Position numbers and translations under genes: made by a program
Shown: one piece after another, positions 56,412 through 64,000 of the stretch
Numbering within the stretch: position 1 is the stretch's first letter
Layout of the letters: each line of letters opens with the position of its first letter
From: Hymenobacter volaticus
Lineage (GTDB): Bacteria > Bacteroidota > Bacteroidia > Cytophagales > Hymenobacteraceae
Reading direction: 5' to 3'
NCBI RefSeq assembly: GCF_022921055.1
Contig: NZ_CP095061.1
Coordinates: forward strand, 278,001 to 342,000
DNA: 64,000 nucleotides
Notes under the pieces: model-generated
The model's database searches: none
What the model was told of the DNA's origin: nothing
Seen by the model: only the letters and a program-made list of their open reading frames with translations

Positions 56412-57857
56412 CTATTTTTCCCACCACACTTTGGTGTTTACGTCGTCGGCACCCATCACCTCCACGGCGGCGCGGTAGTTGTCGCCGTTGTTGGTTTGCA
56501 CGATGAGCGGGTACTTGAAGCGCGTCGGCATGATGCCGTTGTTCTGCAAATCCTGGCCGCGCGGCAGCACCGGAAAGCCTGTGCGGCGGTACTCAAACCA
56601 CTGCTGGTAGTCGTTGAAAAATAGTGCGTAGTACTTTTGCAGCATGATGCGCTCCAGCGTGCCGTTGTAGGCCACGGCGGGGTTCTGGAAGTAGGTGGCG
56701 GGCACCACGGCGCCCCACTGCTCGATTGCGGCCTTCACGCCTCGCTCGTAGTGGGTGCGGGCGTCGGCGGAGGTGTAGCCTCGCTGCGCCGCTTCGGCCT
56801 TAATGAACTCCACCTCGGCATAGCTCATCAGCACCGACGGCATAGGAGCCTCCGTTTTAGCCGTGACCAGCGCAATATTGAAGTTGGAAGGCTGATACTG
56901 GAACTGCGCATCACTGCCGCCATAAGCACTCGGAATGCCCTTGTAGCCGATGTTGCTGCGGCCGTCCTTGGTTTTGGCTTGGGTATTAAATTTAGCTAGG
57001 CGTGGGTCGTTCCACGTGTTTAGGTTATCGATGAAAAATTCCGCCGCTGCTCGGCTCGTAGTAAAGTCGATGGCCCGGCCCCAAGGCGACACGTTAGGTG
57101 CCACCCCTGTAATTTTGAAAATGGCCGATTCACTGTTTTGCGTGAACACCGGGTACTTGGTCGGGTCGTTGATCATGGCGGCCAAGCGGGTAGCGGTATT
57201 CATTTCGGGCCGCTTCGAGAGGCGTAGCAATAGCCGCATCCGTAGCGAGTTGCAGAACCGGCGCCAGCTAGCCACATTATTGTCGTAGAGAAGGTCGGAG
57301 CCGTAGCTCATGGTCCGGGTGGTGCTGAACAGGCCATTGGCAACGTCCAAATTGTCGAGCAACTGGTTGTAAACCTGCTGCTGCGTATCGAACTTTGGGT
57401 ACAGCACTCCTGCCTCACCTTGGCTGGCTTCCGTCATGGGCACGTCGCCGAAGCAGTCGGTCAGGTTGGCGTAAACCCACGCGTTGAGCGTCATGGCTAC
57501 GGCCTCGTAGTTGGGGTCTTGGGCGGCTACGGCCGCGGTGCGCATCTCCCGAATGTTGGCTAGCCAGCGGTAATAGGTTGTCCAAGTAGAATTGCCGGCG
57601 CTCTCGCTCACCAAGTAGCGGTGCACCCCGCCCGACACGCTCGGATAAGGCAGCGCCACCTGCATAATATCGAAAGTGAAGGCATCGGCTCGGCTGGTAT
57701 TGAAAGCCGCCAGCTCGTACACCGTAGGGTTAAGTAGTGTGCCGGGGCTGATTGTCTCGATGCGGTTGGGGTCGGTATTCAGTTCCTCGAACCCATCGGT
57801 GCACGAAACCAAACTGCCGCCACAAGTCAGCAGCAGGAGAGCTATGTATTTTTTCAT
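56412..57857 (-). CDS. SusD/RagB-type nutrient-binding lipoprotein
   Basis: A 481-residue outer-membrane lipoprotein (lipobox LVSC, Cys near residue 19). SusD family features: GFEELNTDPNRIE near the start, TPR-like helical repeats and the family C-terminus (YPLIVQTNNGDNYRAAVEVMG). It forms a lid over its SusC barrel and binds substrate. It starts 88 bases after the SusC stop, same strand. The downstream phosphoesterase and GDPD suggest a phosphodiester-containing substrate. Confidence 0.95.
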   Translation of the reverse strand: MKKYIALLLLTCGGSLVSCTDGFEELNTDPNRIETISPGTLLNPTVYELAAFNTSRADAFTFDIMQVALPYPSVSGGVHRYLVSESAGNSTWTTYYRWLANIREMRTAAVAAQDPNYEAVAMTLNAWVYANLTDCFGDVPMTEASQGEAGVLYPKFDTQQQVYNQLLDNLDVANGLFSTTRTMSYGSDLLYDNNVASWRRFCNSLRMRLLLRLSKRPEMNTATRLAAMINDPTKYPVFTQNSESAIFKITGVAPNVSPWGRAIDFTTSRAAAEFFIDNLNTWNDPRLAKFNTQAKTKDGRSNIGYKGIPSAYGGSDAQFQYQPSNFNIALVTAKTEAPMPSVLMSYAEVEFIKAEAAQRGYTSADARTHYERGVKAAIEQWGAVVPATYFQNPAVAYNGTLERIMLQKYYALFFNDYQQWFEYRRTGFPVLPRGQDLQNNGIMPTRFKYPLIVQTNNGDNYRAAVEVMGADDVNTKVWWEK

Positions 57858-57945
57858 TGGAAAGTCGGATGCAGGAATGGTTAGCCGAAAGCTGTGTTAG
57901 CGCTAGATTTCAGCTCTCCTTTTTTCAAGGAAGGGAGCTAGCATT

Positions 57946-60900
57946 CTAGAATTGCAGCGTGATATTCACGCCCATGGTGCGGGTGGAAGGAAGCTGGCCG
58001 ATTTCCACGCCGGGCAGGATGGTGCCGCCGTTGAGGGCCGCCGTTTCCGGATCGAACATGGGAAACTTGGTCCACATGGCTAGGTCGCGGCCGTAGAGGC
58101 CGATGGTAGCCCCGGTCAGTGCCTTGGTGCGGGCTAGCAGCGCGGCGGGCAGGTTGAACTCAATGCGGGCTTCACGCAGCTTCAGGTAGGAAGCATCAAA
58201 CGAGTTGCTCTCGATGTTGGCGCGGCGGTAGTACTCGGCATAGAAATCGGCTGGGAGGACTTTCGTCTCGTTTGGCGAGTAGGTACCGTCAGCATTTAGT
58301 ACCACCCCGTCGCCGATAATAAAGCCTTCTTCGCGGCCTGGCAACGTGGATTTTAGCTTGCCCTGCTCGCTCATCTTGTGGTGGGTTTGCGAGTAGATAA
58401 TGCCGCCGTATTGGCCATCAAACAGCACGCTCAACCGGAAATTCTTGTACGACACCTCGTTCAGGAAACCACCTTTCCAGTTGGCGTAGGCCCGCCCGAT
58501 GTACTTGATATTGGCGGGCTGCACGGGTAGGCCATTTTTGTTGTAGATGATTTTGCCGTCGGGCGAGTAATCGAAGCCGTAGCCCCAAATGTCGCCGGTA
58601 GTGCCGCCTACAGTAGCCAAGATGGTGGCCGTGCCGCCCGCCCCAATCACCTGCTGGTCTTCGATGCCGCCGGCCAAGCTTAACACCTTATTGCGGTTGC
58701 GCGACCATGTAATGGTGTTTCTCCACTTGAAGGCGTTGTTGTCGACGGGCCGCGTGTTGAGCACCACTTCCACACCCCGGTTGCGCACGGCACCTGCATT
58801 AAGCAGCGCGCGGCTATAGCCCGTGGTGGGGTCGATGGGCACTTCCAGAATCTGATTCTTCGTGGTGTTCTGGTACACCGTCAGGTCGGCGCCAAAGCGG
58901 CCCTGGAACATCAGGTATTCCAGCCCCGCTTCGTAGCTGACGGTTTGCTCGGGTTTCAAGTTTTTATTGTAGAGCGTGGTAGCTACCGAGCCCGCTCCCG
59001 CAAAGTCGCTGCGGTTGTAGTACTTGTTGTTGCCGTACGGGTCAGTATCGTTGCCTACTTTCGCGGCCGACAGCCGAAGCTTTGCCAGCGAAATAGAAGC
59101 CGGCATGGGTAGCAACTCGTTTAGGATGAGGCTGGTGCTAACCGAGGGGTACGAAAACGGCAGGTTTTCCACCGGCAACGAACTCGACCAATCGTTGCGG
59201 CCAGTCAAGTCCACGAAGATCTTGTCGTCGTAGGAGAAGGTAGCCAGGGCGTAGTTGCTGTTGATGTCTTTCTCGTAGGTGCTCAGGCCAAGCAACGGGC
59301 TGCTCAGGCCGTTGGCCAGCTTGTACACGCCCGGAATTACCAAGTCGCGCACCGAGGCGTCGGTGCTGCGGTTGCGGCGGCGCATGGCATTGCCACCCAC
59401 CGAAGCGCGCACGTCGAAGTGCGTATTAAACTGTTGGTGGTAGGTCAGCAAGAAGTCGGTGTTGACTTCGTAGTTGCTGATATCTTGCTGCTTATAGTAG
59501 CCTTTCTGGAAGTTGGCCGTGCTGTAGGGCCGGCGCATCTCGCGCCGCTCCTGCGTCATGGCCAGGCCCGAGCGCACCAGCAAGCTTAAGTTTTTCGTGA
59601 AATCATACGTCGCCGAGATGTTGCCCACGGTGGTGCGCGTAGTCGACGAGTTAATCATCTCGTGGGCAATCAAATACGGATTGTCGATAAACGAGCTGAA
59701 CGGATGCACCTGGTCAATCTGGTCCAAGCCGTTTTTCCAGATGGTGCGGTACGCGTCGAGCGGTACGTTGGGGTTCTGGAAGATCATGAAGTACGACAAC
59801 GACTGGTTGTTGTAGCCGGTAGCCGGCAGATTGTCGCTCGTGCGGTTGGTGAAGTTCACTTTGCCCGCCAGTTTCAGCTTCGAGGCCACGGTGTGGTTCA
59901 CGCTCAGCGCCCCCGTTATCCGCTCGTAGCCGGTATTAGGCATGATCCACTCGTTTTTCGAGTGCGTAATGGATGCCCGCGCCGAACTGGTTTCGTTGCC
60001 CCCTTCCAGTGACACGCTATTAGTGAACGTGGAGCCGGTTTTGTAGAAGCCCTTGATGTTGTCTTTGTAGGGCACCCACGGCAACCGTTCCGCTGATTGT
60101 GCCTGCGTAGCGGGGTCGTACTGGTAATACATCTGCCCGTTGAACTTCGGCCCGAAGGCGCTGCTGGTACCGCCCGTACTAGCCCCGTCGGCGGAAGCAC
60201 CATAAGAGTAGTACATTTCGCCGGCTGCATTGAGTGCGCGGCCCGTACCCTGGCCGTACTCGTACTGATAGTCAGGCCACTTTAGTACCGTATTGATGCT
60301 AGAGTTGCTGTTCACCGTTACGCCCAAGCCTTTCTTCTTGCGCGCCCCGGCTTTGGTGGTAATAATAAGCGCTCCATTGGCGGCGCGGCTGCCGTAGAGG
60401 GCCGTAGCACTGGCACCTTTCAGCACCGTGATGCTGGCAATATCGTCGGGGTTGATGTCGGCAATGCCGTTGCCGAAGTCTACGGGCACGTCGTTGCCGG
60501 AGCCGGCCCCATAGGCACCGCTCCCACTGGGTAGAGAACTGGTTAGGCCGCTGTTCATGGGCACGCCGTCGAGCACGACCAGAGCGTTGTTACCGTTGGG
60601 ATTCAGGGAGTTGTCGCCTCGCAAGGAAATGCGCGTGGAGTTGACCGGTCCCGAGCCCGTAGAAACTAAGTTTAGCCCCGCTACCTTACCCGATAGGGCC
60701 TGCGCGAAGTTGTTGGGCCGCGCTTCTACCAGTGCTTCTCCGCTTACCGTTTGGGTGGCATAGCCGAGGGCCTTTTGCTCGCGTTTGATACCAAGAGCTG
60801 TTACTACTACTTCGTTAAGCTGCTTGGCGTCGGGGGCCAGCCGAAGATTGAGCTTGGTTTTACCTTCTACCGGTACTTCCTGCGTGAGGTACCCGATAAA

Positions 60901-61140
60901 GGTTACCAGCAGCACCGCATTGGGTGCGGCACTAACTGTGTAGGCTCCCTGCGCATCAGTGGACGCGCCTACGGTCGTACCCTTCACTACTACCGTAGCG
61001 CCGGGTAGCGGCAGGCCTTGATCATCAGTTACAATGCCGGAAACTGATTGGGATTGTGCGAAGGCAGCACTGCTTAAAAAAAGCATAGGAATACCTGCGG
61101 CACAGAGCTTGTTAGCTCGGGCTAAGTAACTGTAAAGCAT
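57946..61140 (-). CDS. SusC/RagA-type TonB-linked outer-membrane transporter
   Basis: A 1064-residue TonB-dependent transporter. Signal about 1-28. A carboxypeptidase-like regulatory domain (about 32-110; SGIVTDDQGLPLPGATVVVKG) is followed by a plug (about 125-235; GLNLVSTGSGPVNSTRISLRG, then DGVPMNSG) and a large beta-barrel ending GVNITLQF. This is the standard SusC architecture. It heads the SusC-SusD-phosphoesterase-GDPD locus. A TAnnTTTG element (61166-61173) lies just upstream. Confidence 0.95.
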   Translation of the reverse strand: MLYSYLARANKLCAAGIPMLFLSSAAFAQSQSVSGIVTDDQGLPLPGATVVVKGTTVGASTDAQGAYTVSAAPNAVLLVTFIGYLTQEVPVEGKTKLNLRLAPDAKQLNEVVVTALGIKREQKALGYATQTVSGEALVEARPNNFAQALSGKVAGLNLVSTGSGPVNSTRISLRGDNSLNPNGNNALVVLDGVPMNSGLTSSLPSGSGAYGAGSGNDVPVDFGNGIADINPDDIASITVLKGASATALYGSRAANGALIITTKAGARKKKGLGVTVNSNSSINTVLKWPDYQYEYGQGTGRALNAAGEMYYSYGASADGASTGGTSSAFGPKFNGQMYYQYDPATQAQSAERLPWVPYKDNIKGFYKTGSTFTNSVSLEGGNETSSARASITHSKNEWIMPNTGYERITGALSVNHTVASKLKLAGKVNFTNRTSDNLPATGYNNQSLSYFMIFQNPNVPLDAYRTIWKNGLDQIDQVHPFSSFIDNPYLIAHEMINSSTTRTTVGNISATYDFTKNLSLLVRSGLAMTQERREMRRPYSTANFQKGYYKQQDISNYEVNTDFLLTYHQQFNTHFDVRASVGGNAMRRRNRSTDASVRDLVIPGVYKLANGLSSPLLGLSTYEKDINSNYALATFSYDDKIFVDLTGRNDWSSSLPVENLPFSYPSVSTSLILNELLPMPASISLAKLRLSAAKVGNDTDPYGNNKYYNRSDFAGAGSVATTLYNKNLKPEQTVSYEAGLEYLMFQGRFGADLTVYQNTTKNQILEVPIDPTTGYSRALLNAGAVRNRGVEVVLNTRPVDNNAFKWRNTITWSRNRNKVLSLAGGIEDQQVIGAGGTATILATVGGTTGDIWGYGFDYSPDGKIIYNKNGLPVQPANIKYIGRAYANWKGGFLNEVSYKNFRLSVLFDGQYGGIIYSQTHHKMSEQGKLKSTLPGREEGFIIGDGVVLNADGTYSPNETKVLPADFYAEYYRRANIESNSFDASYLKLREARIEFNLPAALLARTKALTGATIGLYGRDLAMWTKFPMFDPETAALNGGTILPGVEIGQLPSTRTMGVNITLQF

Positions 61141-61517
61141 GCTTTTGGAGGGTTGTTTTCAACCGCAAAACTACCCGCATCCTATTACCGGAATGTTACT
61201 CTAAGAATATGAAATTATAAGCTGCTAAATAAAATTATAGAATATCACCAAGATATAATAACCCTGAAATACGGCCGTATACTGTAGTAAAGCTTAAGTT
61301 TCATAATTTTGATTTTCAATAACTTATGTCTGAATACAGGCAGGTATTATGCCATATTGCAATCTACTTATCGGGACTATGGATTACCATACTGTTAACT
61401 AGTTGCTAAGTTTAGTTGCTGACCAACACTGGTTGCTTGGGTTGCTCCAAAGCTTCTCTAACCGTATCAAATCTACCTGTCGCCAACGCAGCCCCTCGGG
61501 GGCCGTACAGCATCTGC
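61141..61517. other. Intergenic region between divergent genes
   Basis: About 375 bases, AT-rich in the middle (61190-61330). Holds a candidate SusC promoter element (61166-61173, minus strand). No repeat or RNA recognised. Confidence 0.45.
61166..61173 (-). promoter_or_regulatory. Candidate -7 promoter element (TAGTTTTG) for the SusC operon
   Basis: TAnnTTTG match on the minus strand, 25 bases upstream of the SusC ATG. No -33 TTTG at the usual distance, so tentative. Confidence 0.35.
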
Positions 61518-62120
61518 ATGCGCTATATCTCTCTCGACCTCGAAACCTCCGGCGGCTGGCCCCAACGTCATCAGATTCTGGAACTGGCTGCAGTGGTAGA
61601 AGACACCAAGCATCTGTTGCCGCTGCCGGAATTGCCTGCCTTCCGGCGCATAGTACGCCACTCTGAGTATGTAGGCACCGCCGGCGCCCTGGCTCTCAAT
61701 GCCCGGCTACTACAAGAGTTGGCCAACAAAGAACCGAACCCCGAACTCTGCACCCCCGACGAGCTAGTGCCTCAATTACGCGAGTTTCTGCTAGAACACA
61801 ATTTCAAGCCCGACAAAAATGACTGCGTAAATGTGACTATGGCCGGCAAAAACATTGCCTCCTTCGACCTCGGCTTTTTGCGCGAATTACCGGGCTACGG
61901 CACCCTAATTCGGGCTGAACCCGCCATGCTGGACCCGGCAGTTTTCTACCTCAACTGGCGCAAAGACTCGCGCCTGCCGACCATGCAAATCTGTAAGGCC
62001 CGCGCTGGTTTCGAAGATGACACCGTGGCTCACGAAGCCTTGGCCGATGCCCTCGACGTGGTGCAACTGCTACGCCCATTTTATGAAATGCCGTTCTATA
62101 AGAGCACTACTTCCCAATAA
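61518..62120 (+). CDS. DEDDh 3'-5' exonuclease (exonuclease/oligoribonuclease-like)
   Basis: A 200-residue nuclease. The ExoI motif LDLETSG gives Asp7 and Glu9; the ExoIII-like motif HEALADALDV gives His172 and Asp177, as in DEDDh exonucleases. An intermediate Asp in GKNIASFDLGFL fits the ExoII motif. Length fits small standalone proofreading exonucleases or oligoribonucleases. The ATG at 61518 opens the domain directly; the frame upstream is unrelated. Single gene ending in an unusually long palindrome. Confidence 0.88.
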   Translation: MRYISLDLETSGGWPQRHQILELAAVVEDTKHLLPLPELPAFRRIVRHSEYVGTAGALALNARLLQELANKEPNPELCTPDELVPQLREFLLEHNFKPDKNDCVNVTMAGKNIASFDLGFLRELPGYGTLIRAEPAMLDPAVFYLNWRKDSRLPTMQICKARAGFEDDTVAHEALADALDVVQLLRPFYEMPFYKSTTSQ

Positions 62121-62142
62121 CACTTCCAATAGGAACTTGATG

Positions 62143-62188
62143 AACAATAAAAAGGCCCGCTGAGTACTCAGCGGGCCTTTTTATTGTT
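62143..62188. terminator. Perfect 46-base palindromic terminator
   Basis: The halves 62143-62165 and 62166-62188 are exact reverse complements with no loop, ending in a T-rich tract (62178-62188). It terminates the plus-strand exonuclease and can act for the minus-strand TPM gene as well. Confidence 0.9.
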
Positions 62189-62236
62189 AGCGGGCGGCTT
62201 GCATAGCAAGTGGCAGTGATTAGGCGCGTTGGCTAC

Positions 62237-63064
62237 TTACCAGTCGCCGCTGGCGCCGCCGCCGCCGGAGCTGCCTCCGCCGAAACCGCCGAAGCCGCCG
62301 CCGCCACCTCCTCCAAAGCCACCGCCGCCCCCAAATACGCCGCGGCCACCCGAGAAGTCACCGAAGATGATAGGTGGTACCATCATGCCGCCGCCGAAAC
62401 CACCGCGGCCACCTCGGCCGCCACCTCCCCCACGTGAGCGGAGTAGCATAAATAGAATCAGCGCGCCGATTATCACCCAGAAGGTCCAGCCCGAGCCGCT
62501 ATCGTCGTTGCTGCGTTGGCGGGTACGGGTGGTTTGGTCGGCTTTGTATTCGCCTTTGGCCAGCGCAATAAGCTGGTCGGTGGCTCGGTCGAGTCCTTGG
62601 TAATATTGCTCTTCGCGGAAGGCCGGAACTATCGTGTTGGAAATGATGCGCTTGGCCAACGCGTCGGGGATGGCCCCTTCGAGCCCGTAACCGGTTTGGA
62701 TGCGTGCTTTTTGCTCTTGGCGAGCAATGAGCAGCAGTACTCCATTATTGTTGCCCTTTTGTCCAATACCCCAGGTTTCGTAAAGCTTCTGAGCATAATC
62801 GGCAATTTCGTTGTCGCCGAGCGTGGGTATGGTCACGATGGCAATCTGCGAGGAAGTGGAGTCGTTGTAATTAACGAGCTTCTGTTCCAGCGCCGCCACT
62901 TCGTCGGGCTGCATCATGCCCGCCAAGTCGTTAACGAGGCGTGGAGGTGAAGGGCGCGGAGGTACATCCTGCGCCAGGGCCCCCAACTGCACAGCCAGCA
63001 GCAAAAGCGCTAGCAGCAGCGGCCGGAACCACGCCCGATACAAAACAGGGAGAGGCTGCATCAT
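62237..63064 (-). CDS. TPM-domain membrane protein with glycine-rich tail
   Basis: A 275-residue protein: signal about 1-32 (ALAQD), a TPM domain (about 40-165; VNDLAGMMQPDEVAALEQKL, then NGVLLLIARQE, then YGLEGAIPDA), one membrane helix (about 193-207) and a long Gly-rich tail (about 210-275) ending SGDW. TPM proteins act in photosystem repair or in membrane protein quality control; the bacterial role is open. It overlaps the next TPM gene by 4 bases (ATGA). Part of a LemA-TPM-TPM cluster. Confidence 0.85.
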   Translation of the reverse strand: MMQPLPVLYRAWFRPLLLALLLLAVQLGALAQDVPPRPSPPRLVNDLAGMMQPDEVAALEQKLVNYNDSTSSQIAIVTIPTLGDNEIADYAQKLYETWGIGQKGNNNGVLLLIARQEQKARIQTGYGLEGAIPDALAKRIISNTIVPAFREEQYYQGLDRATDQLIALAKGEYKADQTTRTRQRSNDDSGSGWTFWVIIGALILFMLLRSRGGGGGRGGRGGFGGGMMVPPIIFGDFSGGRGVFGGGGGFGGGGGGGFGGFGGGSSGGGGASGDW

Positions 63065-63522
63065 ACGCGGGGGGACTGCGGCGGACCGCCGCCAAATGAA
63101 ATGGAATCGTCGAGTTCGTTTTTGTCGGTCACGGAATTGTAAGGGAAATAACGTTTCAATTGCTCGCCTACCATCCGAATGCCATGCTCAAGCCCCGCCG
63201 CATATTTTTCAGTGCGAAACTGACTCAATACGGTTTCCTTGGTGGTTTCCCAGAAATCGTCGGGCACCGCCGAGTTGATACCGGCGTCGCCAATGACGGC
63301 GAACTGACGGCTTTTCCAGGCCAGGTAAAACAGTACCCCATTGCGTTGGGCGGTGCGGTGCATGTTCAACTCTGCAAATACCTGAGCGGCCCGATCAAGA
63401 GGCTCCGGCGTTGGGCAGGTATCTTCTAAATGCACCCGGATTTCACCGGAAGTCGTGACTTCAGCCTGCTGAATAGCAGCAACCAAAGCGGCTTCCTGCT
63501 CGGGAGTGAGAGGGTTGGTCAT
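63061..63522 (-). CDS. TPM-domain protein without membrane anchor
   Basis: A 153-residue TPM-like protein: TPEQEAALVAAIQQAEVTTSGEIRVHLED (given here only as positions about 5-33), a middle domain with NGVLFYLAWKSRQFAVIGD and a C-terminal helix. No signal peptide. The ATG at 63522 starts the domain; the frame upstream is unrelated. Coupled by ATGA overlap to the anchored TPM gene, and preceded by the LemA gene, a conserved arrangement in many bacteria. Confidence 0.8.
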   Translation of the reverse strand: MTNPLTPEQEAALVAAIQQAEVTTSGEIRVHLEDTCPTPEPLDRAAQVFAELNMHRTAQRNGVLFYLAWKSRQFAVIGDAGINSAVPDDFWETTKETVLSQFRTEKYAAGLEHGIRMVGEQLKRYFPYNSVTDKNELDDSISFGGGPPQSPRV

Positions 63523-63757
63523 AGGTGTGGGGATTAGGACTTGGGGTGGGATAGAAAAACGTAGGGACGGAGGGGCGCCAACATATCTTGGCAGAACAGC
63601 GAAGGTATCGGTTACGCGAAGGCAGCGGGAGAACAACTCCAGCTCCGTTCAGCACGACAAACACCACTACCACGAAGCCGAAGAAACACTTGCGGGCGCC
63701 ACATCAAGCAAAACGTATCTTCTGCCTATGTACATTCCCAAGTCCTAACCAACCAGA

Positions 63758-64000
63758 TTAAAACTGAACCGTTGGGGCTTTCTGCGAAGCTGGATCAGCC
63801 TCGAAATACGGTTTCTCGGCAAAGCCGAACATGCCGGCAAATAGGTTGTTTGGAAACGACTTCACAAAGCCGTTATAGTCGTTGGTGACGGTATTGAACT
63901 TGTTGCGTTCCACGTTGATGCGGTTCTCGGTGCCTTCTATCTGCGCTTGCAACTCCTGGAAGTTGGCGTTGGCTTTGAGCTCCGGATAATTTTCCGACAC
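63758..64000 (-). CDS. lemA: LemA family protein, 3' part only (start outside window)
   Basis: The C-terminal 80 residues of a LemA-type protein, cut by the window end. The coiled helical region (ELKANANFQELQAQIEGTEN) and the conserved NDYNGFVKSFPNNLFAGM stretch are typical. LemA proteins are membrane-anchored helical proteins of uncertain function that commonly precede TPM genes. The distance to the next gene is 235 bases, so coupling is loose. Confidence 0.9.
   Translation of the reverse strand: MSENYPELKANANFQELQAQIEGTENRINVERNKFNTVTNDYNGFVKSFPNNLFAGMFGFAEKPYFEADPASQKAPTVQF

Noticed and set aside
1..64000. tRNA, rRNA, phage or transposase genes
   Set aside because: None recognised by eye on either strand; only REP-like repeats were found.

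Overview
The window is a chromosomal segment from a Bacteroidota bacterium, most likely the Hymenobacter/Cytophagales lineage. This is an inference from content, not from a marker gene. Supporting signs are a SusC/SusD pair, a second TonB-dependent receptor with an STN domain beside DUF4249 lipoproteins, T9SS-type C-terminal tails on secreted proteins, weak Shine-Dalgarno signals, and matches to the Bacteroidota -7 promoter element TAnnTTTG upstream of several genes. No rRNA, tRNA, CRISPR array, prophage or insertion sequence was seen. Gene density is ordinary, and many genes end in long symmetrical hairpins.

Layout. 0.1-2 kb: a BlaI-type repressor and M56 receptor pair with a tandem inverted-repeat operator, here with a TonB-like C-terminal domain. 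2-11 kb: a secreted alpha/beta hydrolase, REP-like repeats, a penicillin-acylase-family hydrolase, small outer-membrane proteins, an RlpA/SPOR protein and a DUF72 protein. 9.6-12.6 kb: a four-gene ECF sigma operon (sigma factor, membrane regulator, DUF4097-like protein, beta-barrel). 12.8-20.3 kb: secreted surface proteins (T9SS metalloprotease, double-PA14 protein, head-GIN protein) and a FabH-type ketoacyl synthase. 20.6-29 kb: an NTF2-like protein, a duplicated PAP2/vanadium-haloperoxidase-like protein, an FG-GAP propeller protein, an M13 peptidase with an ACT protein, and an ArfB-like release factor. 29-34 kb: CorA and MgtE magnesium transporters around a DUF4142 protein. 34-43.8 kb: cyanophycinase-like peptidase, FadL-type porin with an SGNH lipoprotein, YpdA-like reductase, methyltransferase, small lipoprotein and DNA polymerase I. 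44-52.8 kb: an operon of STN TonB receptor, two DUF4249 lipoproteins and an MG2/plug protein. 53.8-61.1 kb: SusC, SusD, calcineurin-like phosphoesterase and glycerophosphodiester phosphodiesterase, reading as a phosphodiester scavenging locus. 61.5-64 kb: a DEDDh exonuclease and a LemA/TPM/TPM cluster cut by the window end.

The most important cross-cutting observation is that six genes (a T9SS metalloprotease, corA, polA, the MG2/plug gene and both DUF4249 genes) carry a single-base frameshift in or beside a short homopolymer. In every case adding one base restores a continuous family-typical protein. The uniform direction and the presence of polA make homopolymer under-calling in the assembly the best explanation. 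These six are annotated as full-length genes with the break stated.

The best candidate for an undescribed functional system is the TonB receptor - DUF4249 - DUF4249 - MG2/plug operon. Its two DUF4249 paralogues keep the same C-terminal cysteine-containing tail while their DNA has diverged at synonymous sites. The SusCD-phosphoesterase-GDPD locus is the second candidate.
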